NCBI GenBank assembly: GCA_030426725.1
Contig: JAUHXZ010000001.1
Span: 1-64,000 of the forward strand
Length of the DNA: 64,000 bases
Direction: 5' to 3'
From: Actinomycetes bacterium
GTDB lineage: Bacteria; Actinomycetota; Actinomycetes; Propionibacteriales; Propionibacteriaceae
Each line of letters opens with the position of its first letter. Position 1 is the first letter of the stretch. Positions 52,698 to 62,225 of this stretch are shown in pieces. The notes below the pieces were generated by a model that made no database searches, was not told where the DNA came from, and saw only the letters and a program-made list of their open reading frames with translations. The position numbers were made by a program, and so were the translations under genes.

Positions 52698-53711
52698 CTA
52701 CTTCCAGCCCATCACCCGGGCGACCGCCACGAGGTTCTCCATCCAGTGGCGGTTGTAGTCGACACCGAGCTGTGACGGCATCGTGAAGAGCACGTAGTCG
52801 GCCTCCATGACGGCGTCGTCCGCGCGGAGCATCCCGACGACCTCCTCGACGCTGCCGATCATCTGTGGGCCGGAGCGGGCGCGTGAGCCGTCGAGCTGAC
52901 CCACCGAGTCCCCCGCCGGCGCGTGGCCGCCGAAGTATCGGCGGTCGTCGTCGGACGTGATCGGGAACACGGGGCGCGTCACGGCGGCCAGCCCCGGCCC
53001 GGAGTGCCCGTGCCGGGCGAAGATGCGGCGGTAGGTTCGCACCTGATCGGCCTGCTGCACGTGGAAGGGGCGCCCGTCGTCGGCGAGCAGCAAGGTCGAA
53101 CTGAGGAGGTTCATGCCCTGCTCGGCGGTCCAGACGCCCGACTCGTGGGAGCCGGACCCCCACCAGATCCTGTCCGGCAGGCCGGGGCTCTGCGGCCGGA
53201 CCGCCAGGTCCGGCCCGGTGCCCAGCATGTCGGCCCTGGCCGAGCGTGCCACCGGAGCGCCGGCGATCGCGCGGCGGAACTTCGCGATCTTGGAGTGGGC
53301 GTGCTCACCCCACGACTCTCCGCCGGCCAGCAGGTAGCCGAACTGCGCCTGCCCGTCGACCGCCTGCTCGGGGCTGCCCCGCGAGACGCCGAGCTGTAGC
53401 CTCCCGTCGGCAATGAGGTCGGTGGCGGCCGCCTCCTCCGCCATGTACAGCGCGTTCTCGTAGCGCAGGTCCACCACACCGGTTCCGACGTCCAGGTGCC
53501 GCGTGCGGGCGGCCATCGCGGCCAGCAGCGGGAACGGCGCGGTGTTGGACTCCTCGAAGTGGTGAACGCGCAGCCAGCCGCCGTCGAAACCCACCTCGTC
53601 GGCGATGACGGCCAGCTCGATGTGGTCGTGAAGGGCCGTGCGGGCGTCCGGAACCCGGGCCCCCACCACCGGTCGGTAATGGCCGAAGGACAGGAACCCG
53701 ATCTTCTTCAT
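52698..53711 (-). CDS. LLM-class flavin-dependent oxidoreductase
   Basis: The 337-residue luciferase-like TIM-barrel protein begins MKKIGFLSFGHY. It contains ELAVIADEVGFDGGWLRVHHF, RTRHLDVGTGVVDLRYENAL and RLQLGVSRGSPEQ, typical of bacterial luciferase-like monooxygenases using F420 or FMN. The substrate is unknown. The start at ATG 53711 is clear. It is convergent with hemQ, with one base between the stops. Confidence 0.85.
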   Translation of the reverse strand: MKKIGFLSFGHYRPVVGARVPDARTALHDHIELAVIADEVGFDGGWLRVHHFEESNTAPFPLLAAMAARTRHLDVGTGVVDLRYENALYMAEEAAATDLIADGRLQLGVSRGSPEQAVDGQAQFGYLLAGGESWGEHAHSKIAKFRRAIAGAPVARSARADMLGTGPDLAVRPQSPGLPDRIWWGSGSHESGVWTAEQGMNLLSSTLLLADDGRPFHVQQADQVRTYRRIFARHGHSGPGLAAVTRPVFPITSDDDRRYFGGHAPAGDSVGQLDGSRARSGPQMIGSVEEVVGMLRADDAVMEADYVLFTMPSQLGVDYNRHWMENLVAVARVMGWK

Positions 53712-53720
53712 ACGTCGAGC

Positions 53721-54338
53721 CTAACGCGGTGGCGCGGTGGGCACCCCGACGTTGTGCGCCAGCAGGCGCCAGGCCCCGTGAGCATGGCCTAGTTCACTGA
53801 AGTGCGCGTTTCCCAGCCCGCCCAGGAGCCGCCCCTGGAGGCCCAGCAGCGAGTGGATGACCCGGTTGAGAAGGAGGCCGTGGGAGACGATGAGGACGGT
53901 CTGGCCCAGGTGCTCGTTCGCGATCCCGCTCACCGCCGGCACACCGCGCGCCTCGACGTCGGCAAGCGTCTCGCCTTCCGGAGAGCGTCGGAAGTCCACT
54001 CCGTTGGCGTACTTGGCCTCGTAGTCGGGCATCTGCGCCTTGACGACCTCCCAGGTGAGTCCGCCCCAGGTACCGACATTGATCTCCATCAGCCGGGGGT
54101 CGGTGCGGATCTCGGCGCCCGGCCGTGCAAGCCTGGCGGTCTCGAGGGCGCGGCTGAGCGGCGACGCGTACACCGCGTCGAGTTCGATGCCGACGAGTGC
54201 CTCACGGGCGGCATCGGCCTGCCGGCGGCCGACGTCGTTGAGGGGGATGTCCTCCTGGCCCTGGAATCGGTGCTGCGCGTTCCAGTCCGTCTGGCCGTGC
54301 CTCAGCAGGATGAGCCTGGTGGCGTGCTCGATCTTCAC
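53721..54338 (-). CDS. histidine phosphatase / phosphoglycerate mutase family protein
   Basis: The 205-residue protein has the RHG motif in LILLRHGQTDWN, RFQGQEDIPLNDVGRRQA and the second His in VLIVSHGLLLNRV. This is the phosphoglycerate-mutase-like phosphatase fold; glycolytic activity is not implied. The GTG start overlaps the rsfS stop by 4 bp, an arrangement common in Actinobacteria next to nadD-rsfS. Confidence 0.88.
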   Translation of the reverse strand: MKIEHATRLILLRHGQTDWNAQHRFQGQEDIPLNDVGRRQADAAREALVGIELDAVYASPLSRALETARLARPGAEIRTDPRLMEINVGTWGGLTWEVVKAQMPDYEAKYANGVDFRRSPEGETLADVEARGVPAVSGIANEHLGQTVLIVSHGLLLNRVIHSLLGLQGRLLGGLGNAHFSELGHAHGAWRLLAHNVGVPTAPPR

Positions 54339-54730
54339 AGCGGCTGGTTGTGGCCGGCCTCCGTGGGCGGCAGCGCCAGGTTCAGCGCGATCTGCGGGCA
54401 GTCCTTCCAGAGGCGCTCCAGGTTGTAGAGCGTGCGCTCCTCGGTGTGCTGTACGTGCACGACGAAGTCGATGTAGTCGAGCAGCACCCACCGGTTCTCC
54501 CGGTCTCCCTCGCGGCGCACCGGCTTCCTGCCGACCCCGAGCAGCTTCTCCTCCACGCCGTCGACGATGGCGCCGACCTGCCGATCGTTGTTGGCGGAGG
54601 CGATGAGGAAGACGTCGGTGATGGCCAACTGCTCCGAGACGTCGAAGGCGACGATGTTGTGGCCGAGCTTGTCCGCGGCGGCCTGCGCTGCCAGCTTCAC
54701 GGGGGTCAGCACGTCGTCGGGAACTGTCAT
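54335..54730 (-). CDS. rsfS: ribosome silencing factor RsfS
   Basis: The 131-residue protein binds L14 on the 50S subunit and blocks joining in poor conditions. It has the family segments [39 protein letters not shown] and [15 protein letters not shown], and an LERLWKD end. The length is normal. The ATG overlaps the nadD stop (ATGA). Confidence 0.95.
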   Translation of the reverse strand: MTVPDDVLTPVKLAAQAAADKLGHNIVAFDVSEQLAITDVFLIASANNDRQVGAIVDGVEEKLLGVGRKPVRREGDRENRWVLLDYIDFVVHVQHTEERTLYNLERLWKDCPQIALNLALPPTEAGHNQPL

Positions 54731-55386
54731 TCGGCTTCTCCTGGTCCGGGGCCCGGGTAGAGGCCCCGCTTGGCGATGTACTGCACGATGCCGTCGGGCA
54801 CCAGATACCAGATGGGTTCGTGGCGGTGGACCCGCTCACGGCAGTCCGTGGACGAGATCGCCAGTGCCGGAACCTCTAGCAGGGTGACCGCGTCCTCGGG
54901 GAGGTGCGCGAGGTCCTCCTGGGTCATGGGTACGCCGGGGCGCGTCACCCCGACGAAGTGGGCCAGATCGAACAGCTGATCGGCCCCGTACCAGGTGAGG
55001 ATCTGCCGCACGGCGTCAGCGCCGGTGATGAAGTACAGATCCGTGTCGGCGCCACGTTGCTCGCGGAGGTCCCGCAGCGTGTCGACGGTGTAGGTGTTGC
55101 CGGGCCGGTCGATGTCGACGCGGGAGACCGAGAACCTGGGGTTGGAGGCGGTGGCGATGACCGTCATGAGGTAGCGGTCCTCCGCCGGGGAGACCTCACG
55201 GTGCGTCTTCTGCCACGGCACGCCCGTGGGCACGAAGACCACCTCGTCGAGGTCGAACTGCGCCGCCACCTCCGAGGCGGCCACCAGGTGGCCGTGGTGG
55301 ATGGGGTCGAACGTGCCGCCCATGACACCCAGGCGGTAGCGGCGCCCGCTCATGGTGCGCGCGAGACCGGGTTGTGTGGTGGACAC
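54727..55386 (-). CDS. nadD: nicotinate-nucleotide adenylyltransferase
   Basis: The 219-residue enzyme adenylates nicotinate mononucleotide in NAD synthesis. It has the nucleotidyltransferase motif [20 protein letters not shown] and the C-terminal [13 protein letters not shown] (ISST motif). GTG 55386 gives an N-terminal extension of about 20 residues; an internal ATG (MSGRRYRLG) is a possible alternative. It is followed by rsfS with a 4-bp overlap. Confidence 0.95.
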   Translation of the reverse strand: MSTTQPGLARTMSGRRYRLGVMGGTFDPIHHGHLVAASEVAAQFDLDEVVFVPTGVPWQKTHREVSPAEDRYLMTVIATASNPRFSVSRVDIDRPGNTYTVDTLRDLREQRGADTDLYFITGADAVRQILTWYGADQLFDLAHFVGVTRPGVPMTQEDLAHLPEDAVTLLEVPALAISSTDCRERVHRHEPIWYLVPDGIVQYIAKRGLYPGPGPGEAE

Positions 55387-55400
55387 GGGGAGTCAGACCG

Positions 55401-55538
55401 TCACTTGGAGTGCGGCCGCCCGGACCCCATGCCGATGACCCACCCGAGCGCGCCGAGCAGGATGACGAGTGCAAAGACGCCCATCACCCACGAGGGCACG
55501 GCCGGTGCGGCGTGGGCGGTCTCCAGAAGAAGGCTCAT
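55401..55538 (-). CDS. 45-residue single-helix membrane protein
   Basis: The short ORF reads MSLLLETAHAAPAVPSWVMG, then FALVILLGALGWVIGMGSG and a basic end (RPHSK). One transmembrane helix is clear. It lies between proA and nadD on the same strand, 14 bp before the nadD start. Codon use is like its neighbours. A short actinobacterial membrane protein at this place is plausible as a real gene; function unknown. Confidence 0.6.
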   Translation of the reverse strand: MSLLLETAHAAPAVPSWVMGVFALVILLGALGWVIGMGSGRPHSK

Positions 55539-55584
55539 GGCCGTTGATCCTAGCAAGACACCCCGCGATCGGGCGCGGCGTCGG

Positions 55585-56826
55585 TCAGGCGCGGACCTGT
55601 CCCTCGCCCTCGACGACGTACTTGCTGCTGGTCATCTCGGTCAGCCCCATGGGGCCGCGAGCGTGGAGTTTCTGCGTCGAGATGCCTATCTCCGCGCCGA
55701 AACCGAACTCGCCGCCGTCGACGAAGCGGCTCGAGGCGTTCACGAGTACCGCTGCGGCGTCCACCTCCGCGACGAACCTCTCGGAGGCCTTGCGGCTACC
55801 TGTGACGATGGTCTCGGAGTGGCCGGTGGTGTGCTCACGGATGTGCTCGAGGGCGTCGTCGATGGAGTCGACCACCTTGGCCGCCAGGTCCAGGGTGAGG
55901 TACTCGGCGTCGTACTCGCCGGGGCCGGCGGGCACCACGTCGTCGGCATAGGCGGCGGTCGCCGGGTCGCCGTGGACGGTGACGCCGTTGTCGCGGAGCG
56001 CCGCGAGCGCGGCGGGTAGGAACTGATCGGCGATGTCGCGGTGGACGAGCAGCGTCTCGGCCGCGTTGCACACGCTGGGGCGCTGCGTCTTCGCGTTGAG
56101 GAGGATGGCGACGGCCTGCTCGACGTCGGCGGAGGCATCGACGTAGACGTGGCAGTTGCCGGTGCCGGTCTCGATGACGGGGACGGTGGACCCGTCGACC
56201 ACGGCCTGGATGAGCCCGGCCCCGCCGCGCGGGATGAGGACGTCTACGAGGCCGCGGGCGCGCATCAGCTCACCGGTGACGTCGCGGCCGCCCTCGACGA
56301 GGTTCACCGCGTCGGGCGTGACGCCGACTGCCTCGAGGCCCTCGCGGAGCGCCTGGACGGTGACCCGGTTGGAGTTCAGCGCCGACGACGAGCCGCGCAG
56401 CAGGGACGCGTTGCCGGACTTGAGGCAGATGCCGGCCGCGTCGGCGGTCACGTTGGGCCGGGCTTCGTAGATGATTCCGATGACGCCGAACGGGACGCGG
56501 ACCTGCCGCACACTCACGCCGTTGGGCAGCTTCCAGCCGCGCACGACGTCGCCGACGGGGTCGGGCAGCGCTGCGAGGTCGCGGAGGCCCTGCACCATGC
56601 CGGCGATGCGCGCGGGTGTGAGGGTGAGCCGGTCGACGATCGACTCCGGCGTCCCGGCCGCGCGGGCGGCTTCCACGTCGACGGCGTTGGCCTCGAGGAG
56701 CCGCGGCTCGGCGGCGGCGAGGGCGTCGGCCATGGAGTGGAGGGCCTTGTCCTTGGCGGCGCGGCTGAGGGTGGCCAACTCGATCGCCGCGCGCCTGGCG
56801 GCGACGGCCTGCGTCTGGAAGTCCAT
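55585..56826 (-). CDS. proA: gamma-glutamyl phosphate reductase
   Basis: The 413-residue NADPH-dependent enzyme of proline synthesis reduces gamma-glutamyl phosphate. It has [48 protein letters not shown], and the catalytic Cys in [14 protein letters not shown]. The start ATG 56826 gives the family N-terminus; the longer in-frame ORF runs into the repeat array and is not coding. In most relatives proA follows proB directly; here about 2 kb of other sequence intervenes. Confidence 0.96.
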   Translation of the reverse strand: MDFQTQAVAARRAAIELATLSRAAKDKALHSMADALAAAEPRLLEANAVDVEAARAAGTPESIVDRLTLTPARIAGMVQGLRDLAALPDPVGDVVRGWKLPNGVSVRQVRVPFGVIGIIYEARPNVTADAAGICLKSGNASLLRGSSSALNSNRVTVQALREGLEAVGVTPDAVNLVEGGRDVTGELMRARGLVDVLIPRGGAGLIQAVVDGSTVPVIETGTGNCHVYVDASADVEQAVAILLNAKTQRPSVCNAAETLLVHRDIADQFLPAALAALRDNGVTVHGDPATAAYADDVVPAGPGEYDAEYLTLDLAAKVVDSIDDALEHIREHTTGHSETIVTGSRKASERFVAEVDAAAVLVNASSRFVDGGEFGFGAEIGISTQKLHARGPMGLTEMTSSKYVVEGEGQVRA

Positions 56827-56882
56827 GGCCCCACAGTCTAGGCCCCGCCGGCTGGTCCTTCCCACCTCGCCCGCCCGGGCGG

Positions 56883-57004
56883 GCACGAGCCTGACACGCT
56901 GTTCGACGCGGGGGCACGAGCCTGACACGCTGTTCGACGCGGAGGCACGAGCCTGACACGCTGTTCGACGCGGAGGCACGAGCCCGACACGCCGTTCGAC
57001 GCCG
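56883..57004. repeat. four-copy 31-bp tandem repeat
   Basis: The units begin GCACGAGCC at 56883, 56914, 56945 and 56976. The first three differ at one or two bases and the last at a few more. There is no spacer between units. Each unit equals the left arm of the 75-bp inverted-repeat element that starts in the fourth copy. The stretch 56827-57154, without a gene, is filled by this array, the element below and a GC-rich leader before the nuclease gene. Confidence 0.9.
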
Positions 57005-57054
57005 ATTCCGGCGTGATTAGCCGGATTTCCGGCGTCGGGACCTGTTTCAGGCTC
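56980..57054. repeat. 75-bp inverted-repeat element, upstream copy
   Basis: It begins GAGCC at 56980 and ends GGCTC at 57054. The arms GAGCC-GACACG-GTTCGACG and CGTCGG-CCTGTTTCAGGCTC are imperfect inverted repeats around an inner palindrome. A second 75-bp element with the same ends and related arms lies at 58048-58122, after the nuclease gene. This resembles a REP-like or miniature palindromic element. Confidence 0.7.
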
Positions 57055-57154
57055 ATCGCCGACGAGGCGCCGCGGCCCGAGTCCGGACACGATTAAGGCT
57101 CGTTCGCCCTGTGGACGGCGGGAAAGTCGTTCGGCCAACGGCGATCACGGGGGC

Positions 57155-58009
57155 ATGAGAGACGACATCCGACACAGGCTCGAAACCGACGATGTGATCA
57201 ACGCGACGCTCCACCCCGAACTGGACCGGGCGCTCAACTCCTACCGCTTCAGGGGAGACCTCACGACGGTGCTCCCGCAGATCTACGCGACCAGAGCCCG
57301 CGCGCAGGACTTCGACGTGCGCTTCGCAGCGGTGCGGGCGTCCACCCGGCCCTACATCCTGACCGGCAGGGCGGCTGCGAAGACGGTGTGGTGGCCGGAA
57401 CTGATGTGTGACGAGATCGACCTCGCCCATCCGTCGATGCTCTTCGATCGCGCCGGCTTCCGCTTCCACGAGCGCTACATCACCCCGAGCCTGGTAAGTG
57501 TCGTGGACGGCGTGCCCGTCACGCGTCCCGAGCTCACAGTGCTCGACCTCATTCCCGAACTGGGGCCCGACGTCGTCGATGAAGCCCTGCGGCGGCGGGT
57601 CGTGACTCTCCCCCGGCTCCACGCCGCGCTCGCTCTCACGCCACGACGGCGTGGGAACCGGCTGAGGCGCGAGGTACTGAGGGACTCACGCGATGCTCCC
57701 TGGTCGGCCCTCGAGCGTCGGGCCCACCGGATTCTGCGGGAGGCCAAGATCGGCGGGTGGACCACCAACTACGAAGTCACGATCGGCGGACTCACGTACT
57801 ACCTGGATCTGGCCTGGCCCGCGCGGAAGCTCGCGGTCGAGATCGACGGCTTCGAGTTCCATGGCGATCGCGACGCCTTCCACCGGGATCGGCTGCGCGA
57901 CGCCGCCCTCACCACTGCTGGCTGGCACGTCCTTCACTTCTCTGCCGAGAGTCTCCTGTCGCTCCCCGACGCGGTGCGGACGGCGCTCCGCGGGCGGCGC
58001 GCCGCCTGA
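57155..58009 (+). CDS. DUF559-type PD-(D/E)xK nuclease-like protein
   Basis: The 284-residue protein has an N-terminal AbiEi-like or linker region and a C-terminal endonuclease domain of the Vsr/DUF559 type. Visible catalytic residues are Glu 187 (SALERRAHRIL), Asp 218 (YYLDLAWP) and Glu 229/Asp 231 (LAVEIDGFEFHGDRD), followed by RDRLRDAALTTAGWHVLHF. The family is abundant in Actinobacteria and poorly understood. The gene is on the strand opposite to the proBA genes and is bracketed by two related 75-bp palindromic elements. The GC content is similar to its neighbours. A role in DNA repair, defence or mobility of the repeats is only inference. Confidence 0.8.
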   Translation: MRDDIRHRLETDDVINATLHPELDRALNSYRFRGDLTTVLPQIYATRARAQDFDVRFAAVRASTRPYILTGRAAAKTVWWPELMCDEIDLAHPSMLFDRAGFRFHERYITPSLVSVVDGVPVTRPELTVLDLIPELGPDVVDEALRRRVVTLPRLHAALALTPRRRGNRLRREVLRDSRDAPWSALERRAHRILREAKIGGWTTNYEVTIGGLTYYLDLAWPARKLAVEIDGFEFHGDRDAFHRDRLRDAALTTAGWHVLHFSAESLLSLPDAVRTALRGRRAA

Positions 58010-58047
58010 AGGTCACCAGCGGCCTGACCCGGCCCCGCGAAGCGCAC

Positions 58048-58122
58048 GAGCCAGACACGCGGTTCGACGGACGAAAGCGCCCGATCGGGGGCTTTCCGGG
58101 CTTCGAGACCCGTCTCAGGCTC
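58048..58122. repeat. 75-bp inverted-repeat element, downstream copy
   Basis: It begins GAGCC at 58048 and ends GGCTC at 58122. It is the same length as the element at 56980-57054, with left-arm match GACACGC and GTTCGACG and 15 of 18 terminal bases identical at the right end. An extra half-site, GTCAGGCTCA, lies near 58145-58154. The stretch lies between the nuclease gene and the PQ-loop gene. Confidence 0.7.
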
Positions 58123-58174
58123 ATCCCCCACTCGCGAGCCGCGAGTCAGGCTCAACGCCCCCCGCGGCGAGCGG

Positions 58175-58777
58175 TCAGACGGCCAGCGTGACCGCCGAGC
58201 GGGCGCGAAGCCAACGCACCGTGTACACGGTCAGGTTGAGCAGGGCGAGGCTTGCCGTCGCACCGGCAGCGATGATGAGGGACCAGTCGACGGTCCAGAT
58301 CCCGAAGGTGAACCACATCGCCTGCACGACCAGCATGATCGCCAGGAAGCCCGACGACACCCCGCTGAGATCCGGCGCGGTGATCATCTCGCGCAACTGC
58401 GCGGCCTGACCGAGGACCTGCGGAACGGCGACAACGAAGCCGAATACGACCGCCCCGAGGAACACCTCAACGCTCACCAGCAGCGCCCACATGCCGAAGG
58501 TGAGCAGCAGCTGCGGCACCATCGCCTGACGCCGGTCCCGCAGCACGAACACGACCACCAGCAGCCCGAAGGCTGCCATCAGCATGTTGGGCCACTGCAT
58601 CTGCATCTTGCCGACGATGAAGCCGTGCACCATCCACGCGCCCGTCGTGGAGGCCTGCACCTGCCACAGCCGCAGCGAGACCCCGGCGCTCGTCCTCACC
58701 CGGAGGATCCGGACGAGCTGCGGAACATTCATCGCGATGCCGATGGCGGCGGCCACCCAGCCGAACAGGTCGATCAC
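58175..58777 (-). CDS. PQ-loop repeat membrane protein
   Basis: The 200-residue protein has about seven membrane helices and two PQ-loop motifs (NVPQLVRILRV near residue 18 and AVPQVLGQAAQL near 122), as in SWEET-like or cystinosin-like transporters. The substrate is unknown. GTG start. It lies between proB and the inserted nuclease gene, on the proB strand. Confidence 0.75.
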   Translation of the reverse strand: MIDLFGWVAAAIGIAMNVPQLVRILRVRTSAGVSLRLWQVQASTTGAWMVHGFIVGKMQMQWPNMLMAAFGLLVVVFVLRDRRQAMVPQLLLTFGMWALLVSVEVFLGAVVFGFVVAVPQVLGQAAQLREMITAPDLSGVSSGFLAIMLVVQAMWFTFGIWTVDWSLIIAAGATASLALLNLTVYTVRWLRARSAVTLAV

Positions 58778-58843
58778 CGGATCAGCCTAATCCTCGGCCG
58801 TGACGTACCCGAATCGGCCGACCCGAGCGCTCAGAGTGTTGGA

Positions 58844-59938
58844 TCACTCGCTCAGCATCATGAGGTCGCGGTGCACGACGGGCCGCTGATGGCGGTGCCC
58901 GTCCTCGTCGCTGCGATGCCCGATCTCGCCCCTGAGCTCGGAACTGGAGTAGCCGACGAAACCCCGCCCGATTGGCTGCCCGTCGGGCCCGACGATCTCC
59001 ACCGGCTCGCCCTCGGCGAAGGTGCCCTCGACCTCCCGGACGCCGATGGCCAGCAGCGATGCGTTGCCGACCGTCAACGCGCGGCGCGCGCCTTCATCGA
59101 TGTGCAGGGCGCCGCGCGTCTCCGCGGCGAACGCCAGCCACAGCAACCGTCGCGGACGGCGCTTGCGGGTGGCGACGAAGAACGTGCCCACCGGCTCGCC
59201 CGCCAGGGCCTCCTCGAGCTGGTCGGCGTGACCCAGCACGACGCTGACCCCCGCCTGGGTGGCGATGTCGGCGGCCTGCAGCTTTGTGCGCATCCCGCCG
59301 GTGCCGATCTTCGTCCCCACGCGGGAGGTGTCGACGTCGAGCACCGAGATGTCCTCGACCCGTTCGATCCTGCGAGCGCCGGGGCTCTTCGGGTGCGCCG
59401 TGTAGAGCCCGTCGACGTCGCTCATGAGCAGCAACACGTCGGCGCGCACCAGGTGGGCGATGAGCGCGGCGAGGCGGTCGTTGTCGCCGAACCGGATCTC
59501 GTGCGTGGCGACAGTGTCGTTCTCGTTGACGATCGGCACCACGCCGAGCCGGAACAGCCGGGAGATGGTGTTGAGGGCGTTGCGGTACGTCTTGGGCCGC
59601 AGCACGTCCTCGACTGTGAGCAGCAGCTGCGCAACCGTCACGCCATGCTCGGCGAAGGCGTCCGAGTAGTGGCTGACGAGCAGGCCCTGCCCGACCGCCG
59701 CGGCGGCCTGCTGCGTCTCCAGGTCGCGCGGACGGTGCTTGAGGCCGAGCGGCCCCAGGGCCGCCGCGATGGCGCCCGACGTGACGAGCACCACCCGGAC
59801 CCCGCGGTGGTTGAGCTCCGACAGCAGGCGCGCCAGCGACGCGATCCGGTCAAGGTCCAGGTGTCCGTCCCGGTTCGTCAGCGACGACGACCCGACCTTG
59901 ACGACCACGCGCTTGGCGGCCGTGACCTCACGCCTCAT
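58844..59938 (-). CDS. proB: glutamate 5-kinase
   Basis: The 364-residue first enzyme of proline synthesis has an N-terminal amino-acid kinase domain ([71 protein letters not shown]) and a C-terminal PUA domain (about 275-364). The ATG at 59938 is 11 bp inside the obgE end. The proA gene is not next to it; the nuclease insertion separates the two. Confidence 0.96.
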   Translation of the reverse strand: MRREVTAAKRVVVKVGSSSLTNRDGHLDLDRIASLARLLSELNHRGVRVVLVTSGAIAAALGPLGLKHRPRDLETQQAAAAVGQGLLVSHYSDAFAEHGVTVAQLLLTVEDVLRPKTYRNALNTISRLFRLGVVPIVNENDTVATHEIRFGDNDRLAALIAHLVRADVLLLMSDVDGLYTAHPKSPGARRIERVEDISVLDVDTSRVGTKIGTGGMRTKLQAADIATQAGVSVVLGHADQLEEALAGEPVGTFFVATRKRRPRRLLWLAFAAETRGALHIDEGARRALTVGNASLLAIGVREVEGTFAEGEPVEIVGPDGQPIGRGFVGYSSSELRGEIGHRSDEDGHRHQRPVVHRDLMMLSE

Positions 59939-61436
59939 CGTCGGCGTCGCCCTCCCCCTCCGCTTCGTAGCCGGCCGTCGAGTAGTCGATCCCGGCGTCC
60001 TTGGCCGCGTGGTAGTCGGCGTCCATCCGGCGGCGTCTGGTGACGGCGGGCCGTTCGGTCTCGAGGCGCACGTCCTCACCGCGGCGGCTGAGGATCTCGG
60101 CGCCGGTCTCCACCTGCGGGGCGAAGTCGAACACGACGGCGTTGTCCCCGCCGATGGCCACGGCGTCCCCCTGCCGTGCGCCCATCTCGAGGAGCTTGTC
60201 CTCGACGCCCAGCCGGTTGAGCCGGTCGGCCAGGTAGCCGACCGCCTCGGCGTTGTTGAAGTCGGTCTGTCGGATCCACCGCTCGGGCTTCTCGCCGCGG
60301 ACGCGCCACACGAAGCCGCCCTCGCCGTCGCCCTTCTTCACGATGGTGAACTCCTCGACGTTGCGTCGCCGCCCCACGGGGGCGGGGCGGATCACAGTGC
60401 GGGGAGCGGCCGCCTCAGGCAGGGATGCGCGGCGGGCCGCCACGATCTCGGCCATCGCGAATTTGAGCTCGTTGAGACCCTCACCGGTCTTGGTGGAGAT
60501 CTCGAAGATGGGATGTCCCAGCATCTCCAGTTCGGGCCGGGCGATCTCCGCCAGCTCCGGCGCGTCGGGCAGGTCCACCTTGTTGAGCGCGATGAGTCGC
60601 ACGCGGTCCTCGAGGCCGCCGTGCGCGTCGAGCTCGGCCTCGATGGTCCGCAGGTCGCCCAACGGGTCGCGTCCGGGTTCGTAGGTGCCGAGATCGATGA
60701 CGTGCACGATGGCCTGGCAGCGCTCGATGTGCCGCAGGAAGTCGAAGCCGAGGCCGCGCCCCTCGGAGGCGCCCTGGATGAGACCGGGCACGTCCGCGAC
60801 GGTGTAGGTGACATCACCCGCGACCACGACGCCGAGGTTCGGCACCAGCGTGGTGAACGGATAGTCGGCCACCTTCGGCCGCGCCCGGGAGATGGCCGCG
60901 ATGAGCGACGACTTGCCCGCCGACGGGAAGCCGACGAGGCCGACGTCGGCCACCACCTTCAGCTCCAGCTGGATGAGGCGCGCGTCGCCCTCCTCCCCCA
61001 GGAGCGCGAACCCGGGGGCCTTGCGGGCCGCCGTCGCCAGCGCCGCGTTGCCGAGGCCGCCCTTGCCGCCCTGGGCCGCGACGAACTCCGCGCCCGGCTC
61101 GGTGAGGTCCGCGAGCACCTCGCCGGTCTCGGCGTCGGAAACGACGGTGCCGCTGGGGACGGCGAGCACGACGTCGTCGCCGCCGGCGCCGTGCTGGTGG
61201 TCGCCCTTGCCCGGCTGCCCGTTGACGGCCTTCCGGACGGACTGGCGGTGGTACTCGACCAGCGTCGACAACGAGTCGTCGACGCGGAGGATGACGGATC
61301 CGCCGTCGCCGCCGTTGCCGCCGTCAGGGCCGCCGAGCGGCTTGAACTTCTCCCGGTGCACAGAGGCGCAGCCGTGCCCGCCGTTGCCGGCCTGCACGGT
61401 CAGCTTGACGCGGTCGACGAACGAAGGGATCGCCAT
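59928..61436 (-). CDS. obgE: GTPase ObgE/CgtA
   Basis: The 502-residue GTPase works in 50S assembly and stress control. It has an N-terminal Obg fold with Gly-rich repeats ([20 protein letters not shown]), a G domain with [17 protein letters not shown] and NKVD, and an OCT domain followed by an acidic actinobacterial tail ([11 protein letters not shown]). It follows rplU-rpmA, the standard order, with a terminator-like hairpin between. Confidence 0.97.
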   Translation of the reverse strand: MAIPSFVDRVKLTVQAGNGGHGCASVHREKFKPLGGPDGGNGGDGGSVILRVDDSLSTLVEYHRQSVRKAVNGQPGKGDHQHGAGGDDVVLAVPSGTVVSDAETGEVLADLTEPGAEFVAAQGGKGGLGNAALATAARKAPGFALLGEEGDARLIQLELKVVADVGLVGFPSAGKSSLIAAISRARPKVADYPFTTLVPNLGVVVAGDVTYTVADVPGLIQGASEGRGLGFDFLRHIERCQAIVHVIDLGTYEPGRDPLGDLRTIEAELDAHGGLEDRVRLIALNKVDLPDAPELAEIARPELEMLGHPIFEISTKTGEGLNELKFAMAEIVAARRASLPEAAAPRTVIRPAPVGRRRNVEEFTIVKKGDGEGGFVWRVRGEKPERWIRQTDFNNAEAVGYLADRLNRLGVEDKLLEMGARQGDAVAIGGDNAVVFDFAPQVETGAEILSRRGEDVRLETERPAVTRRRRMDADYHAAKDAGIDYSTAGYEAEGEGDADDEA

Positions 61437-61482
61437 CTGGAACTCCTCGGGTGGGTTGCGCCTCAGTTTAGGGCGGAAATGA

Positions 61483-61506
61483 AGAACGGCCCCGGAGGGC
61501 CGTTCT
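61483..61506 (-). terminator. hairpin between rpmA and obgE
   Basis: GAACGGCC (61484-61491) pairs with GGCCGTTC (61498-61505), extended by one A-T pair. It lies 20 bp after the rpmA stop and is followed on the minus strand by TTCATTT. It is a partial terminator reducing obgE relative to the ribosomal genes. Confidence 0.7.
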
Positions 61507-61526
61507 CAGAAAGTGTGTGTGCCGTG

Positions 61527-61778
61527 TCAGGCGGACACGACGTTGACGACGCGACGTCCTCGCTTGACGCCGAACTCGACCTGGCCCTCGACCAGCGCGA
61601 ACAGCGTGTCGTCGCCACCGCGGCCGACGCCGTCGCCCGGGTGGAAGTGGGTGCCGCGCTGACGGACGATGATCTCGCCCGCGCCGACGACCTCGCCGCC
61701 GTAACGCTTCACGCCGAGGCGCTGCGCGTTCGAATCACGACCGTTGCGCGTGGAGGCCGCGCCCTTCTTGTGTGCCAT
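61527..61778 (-). CDS. rpmA: 50S ribosomal protein L27
   Basis: The 83-residue protein begins [20 protein letters not shown] and contains [22 protein letters not shown]. The N-terminal arm reaches the peptidyl transferase centre. No cleavable N-terminal extension (as in Firmicutes) is present. It follows rplU by 10 bp. Confidence 0.98.
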   Translation of the reverse strand: MAHKKGAASTRNGRDSNAQRLGVKRYGGEVVGAGEIIVRQRGTHFHPGDGVGRGGDDTLFALVEGQVEFGVKRGRRVVNVVSA

Positions 61779-61788
61779 TGCTCGCTCC

Positions 61789-62097
61789 TCAGCCCTTGAT
61801 CCCGGTGATCTTCACCTGGGTGTACCGCTGGCGGTGCCCCTGGCGCTTCTTGTACCCGGTCTTGTTCTTGTACTTGAGGATCCGGATCTTCGGACCCTTC
61901 GTCTCGCCGAGGATCTCGGCGGTCACGGAGACCTTGTCCAGAGCCTTGGCGTCGGAGGTGATGTTGTCGCCGTCGACCACCAGCAGCGGCTGCAGGGACA
62001 GGGTCTTGCCGACCTCTTCGGACACCAGGTCGATGTCCAGGACGTCGCCGACAGCAACCTTGTGCTGACGTCCACCGTTGCGCACGATCGCGTACAC
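61789..62097 (-). CDS. rplU: 50S ribosomal protein L21
   Basis: The 102-residue protein begins [20 protein letters not shown] and ends [20 protein letters not shown], the family signature. It is the first gene of the rplU-rpmA pair and has a good upstream promoter and an AGAAGG-like ribosome site. Start codon GTG. Confidence 0.98.
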   Translation of the reverse strand: MYAIVRNGGRQHKVAVGDVLDIDLVSEEVGKTLSLQPLLVVDGDNITSDAKALDKVSVTAEILGETKGPKIRILKYKNKTGYKKRQGHRQRYTQVKITGIKG

Positions 62098-62180
62098 GAC
62101 TGACCTACCTTCTTGGTTTCACTTCAAAGCATTTGCGGCGCCGCCAACCCTGAGAAAAGGGGGCAGAACACCGAGGGACA

Positions 62181-62209
62181 ACTTTACGTCCCCGGTGGCA
62201 GCGGGTCAA
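62181..62209 (-). promoter_or_regulatory. rplU-rpmA promoter
   Basis: On the minus strand TTGACC (62204-62209) and TAAAGT (62181-62186) are spaced by exactly 17 bp, about 85 bp before the rplU start. This is the best primary-sigma promoter match noted in the window. The transcribed leader contains a GGCGGCGCCGC palindrome. Confidence 0.75.
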
Positions 62210-62225
62210 ACCGGGCCCGTCGCGA

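Noticed and set aside
56883-57004. CRISPR-like 31-bp repeats
   Set aside because: The period is 31 bp with no spacer between units, and no cas genes are present.
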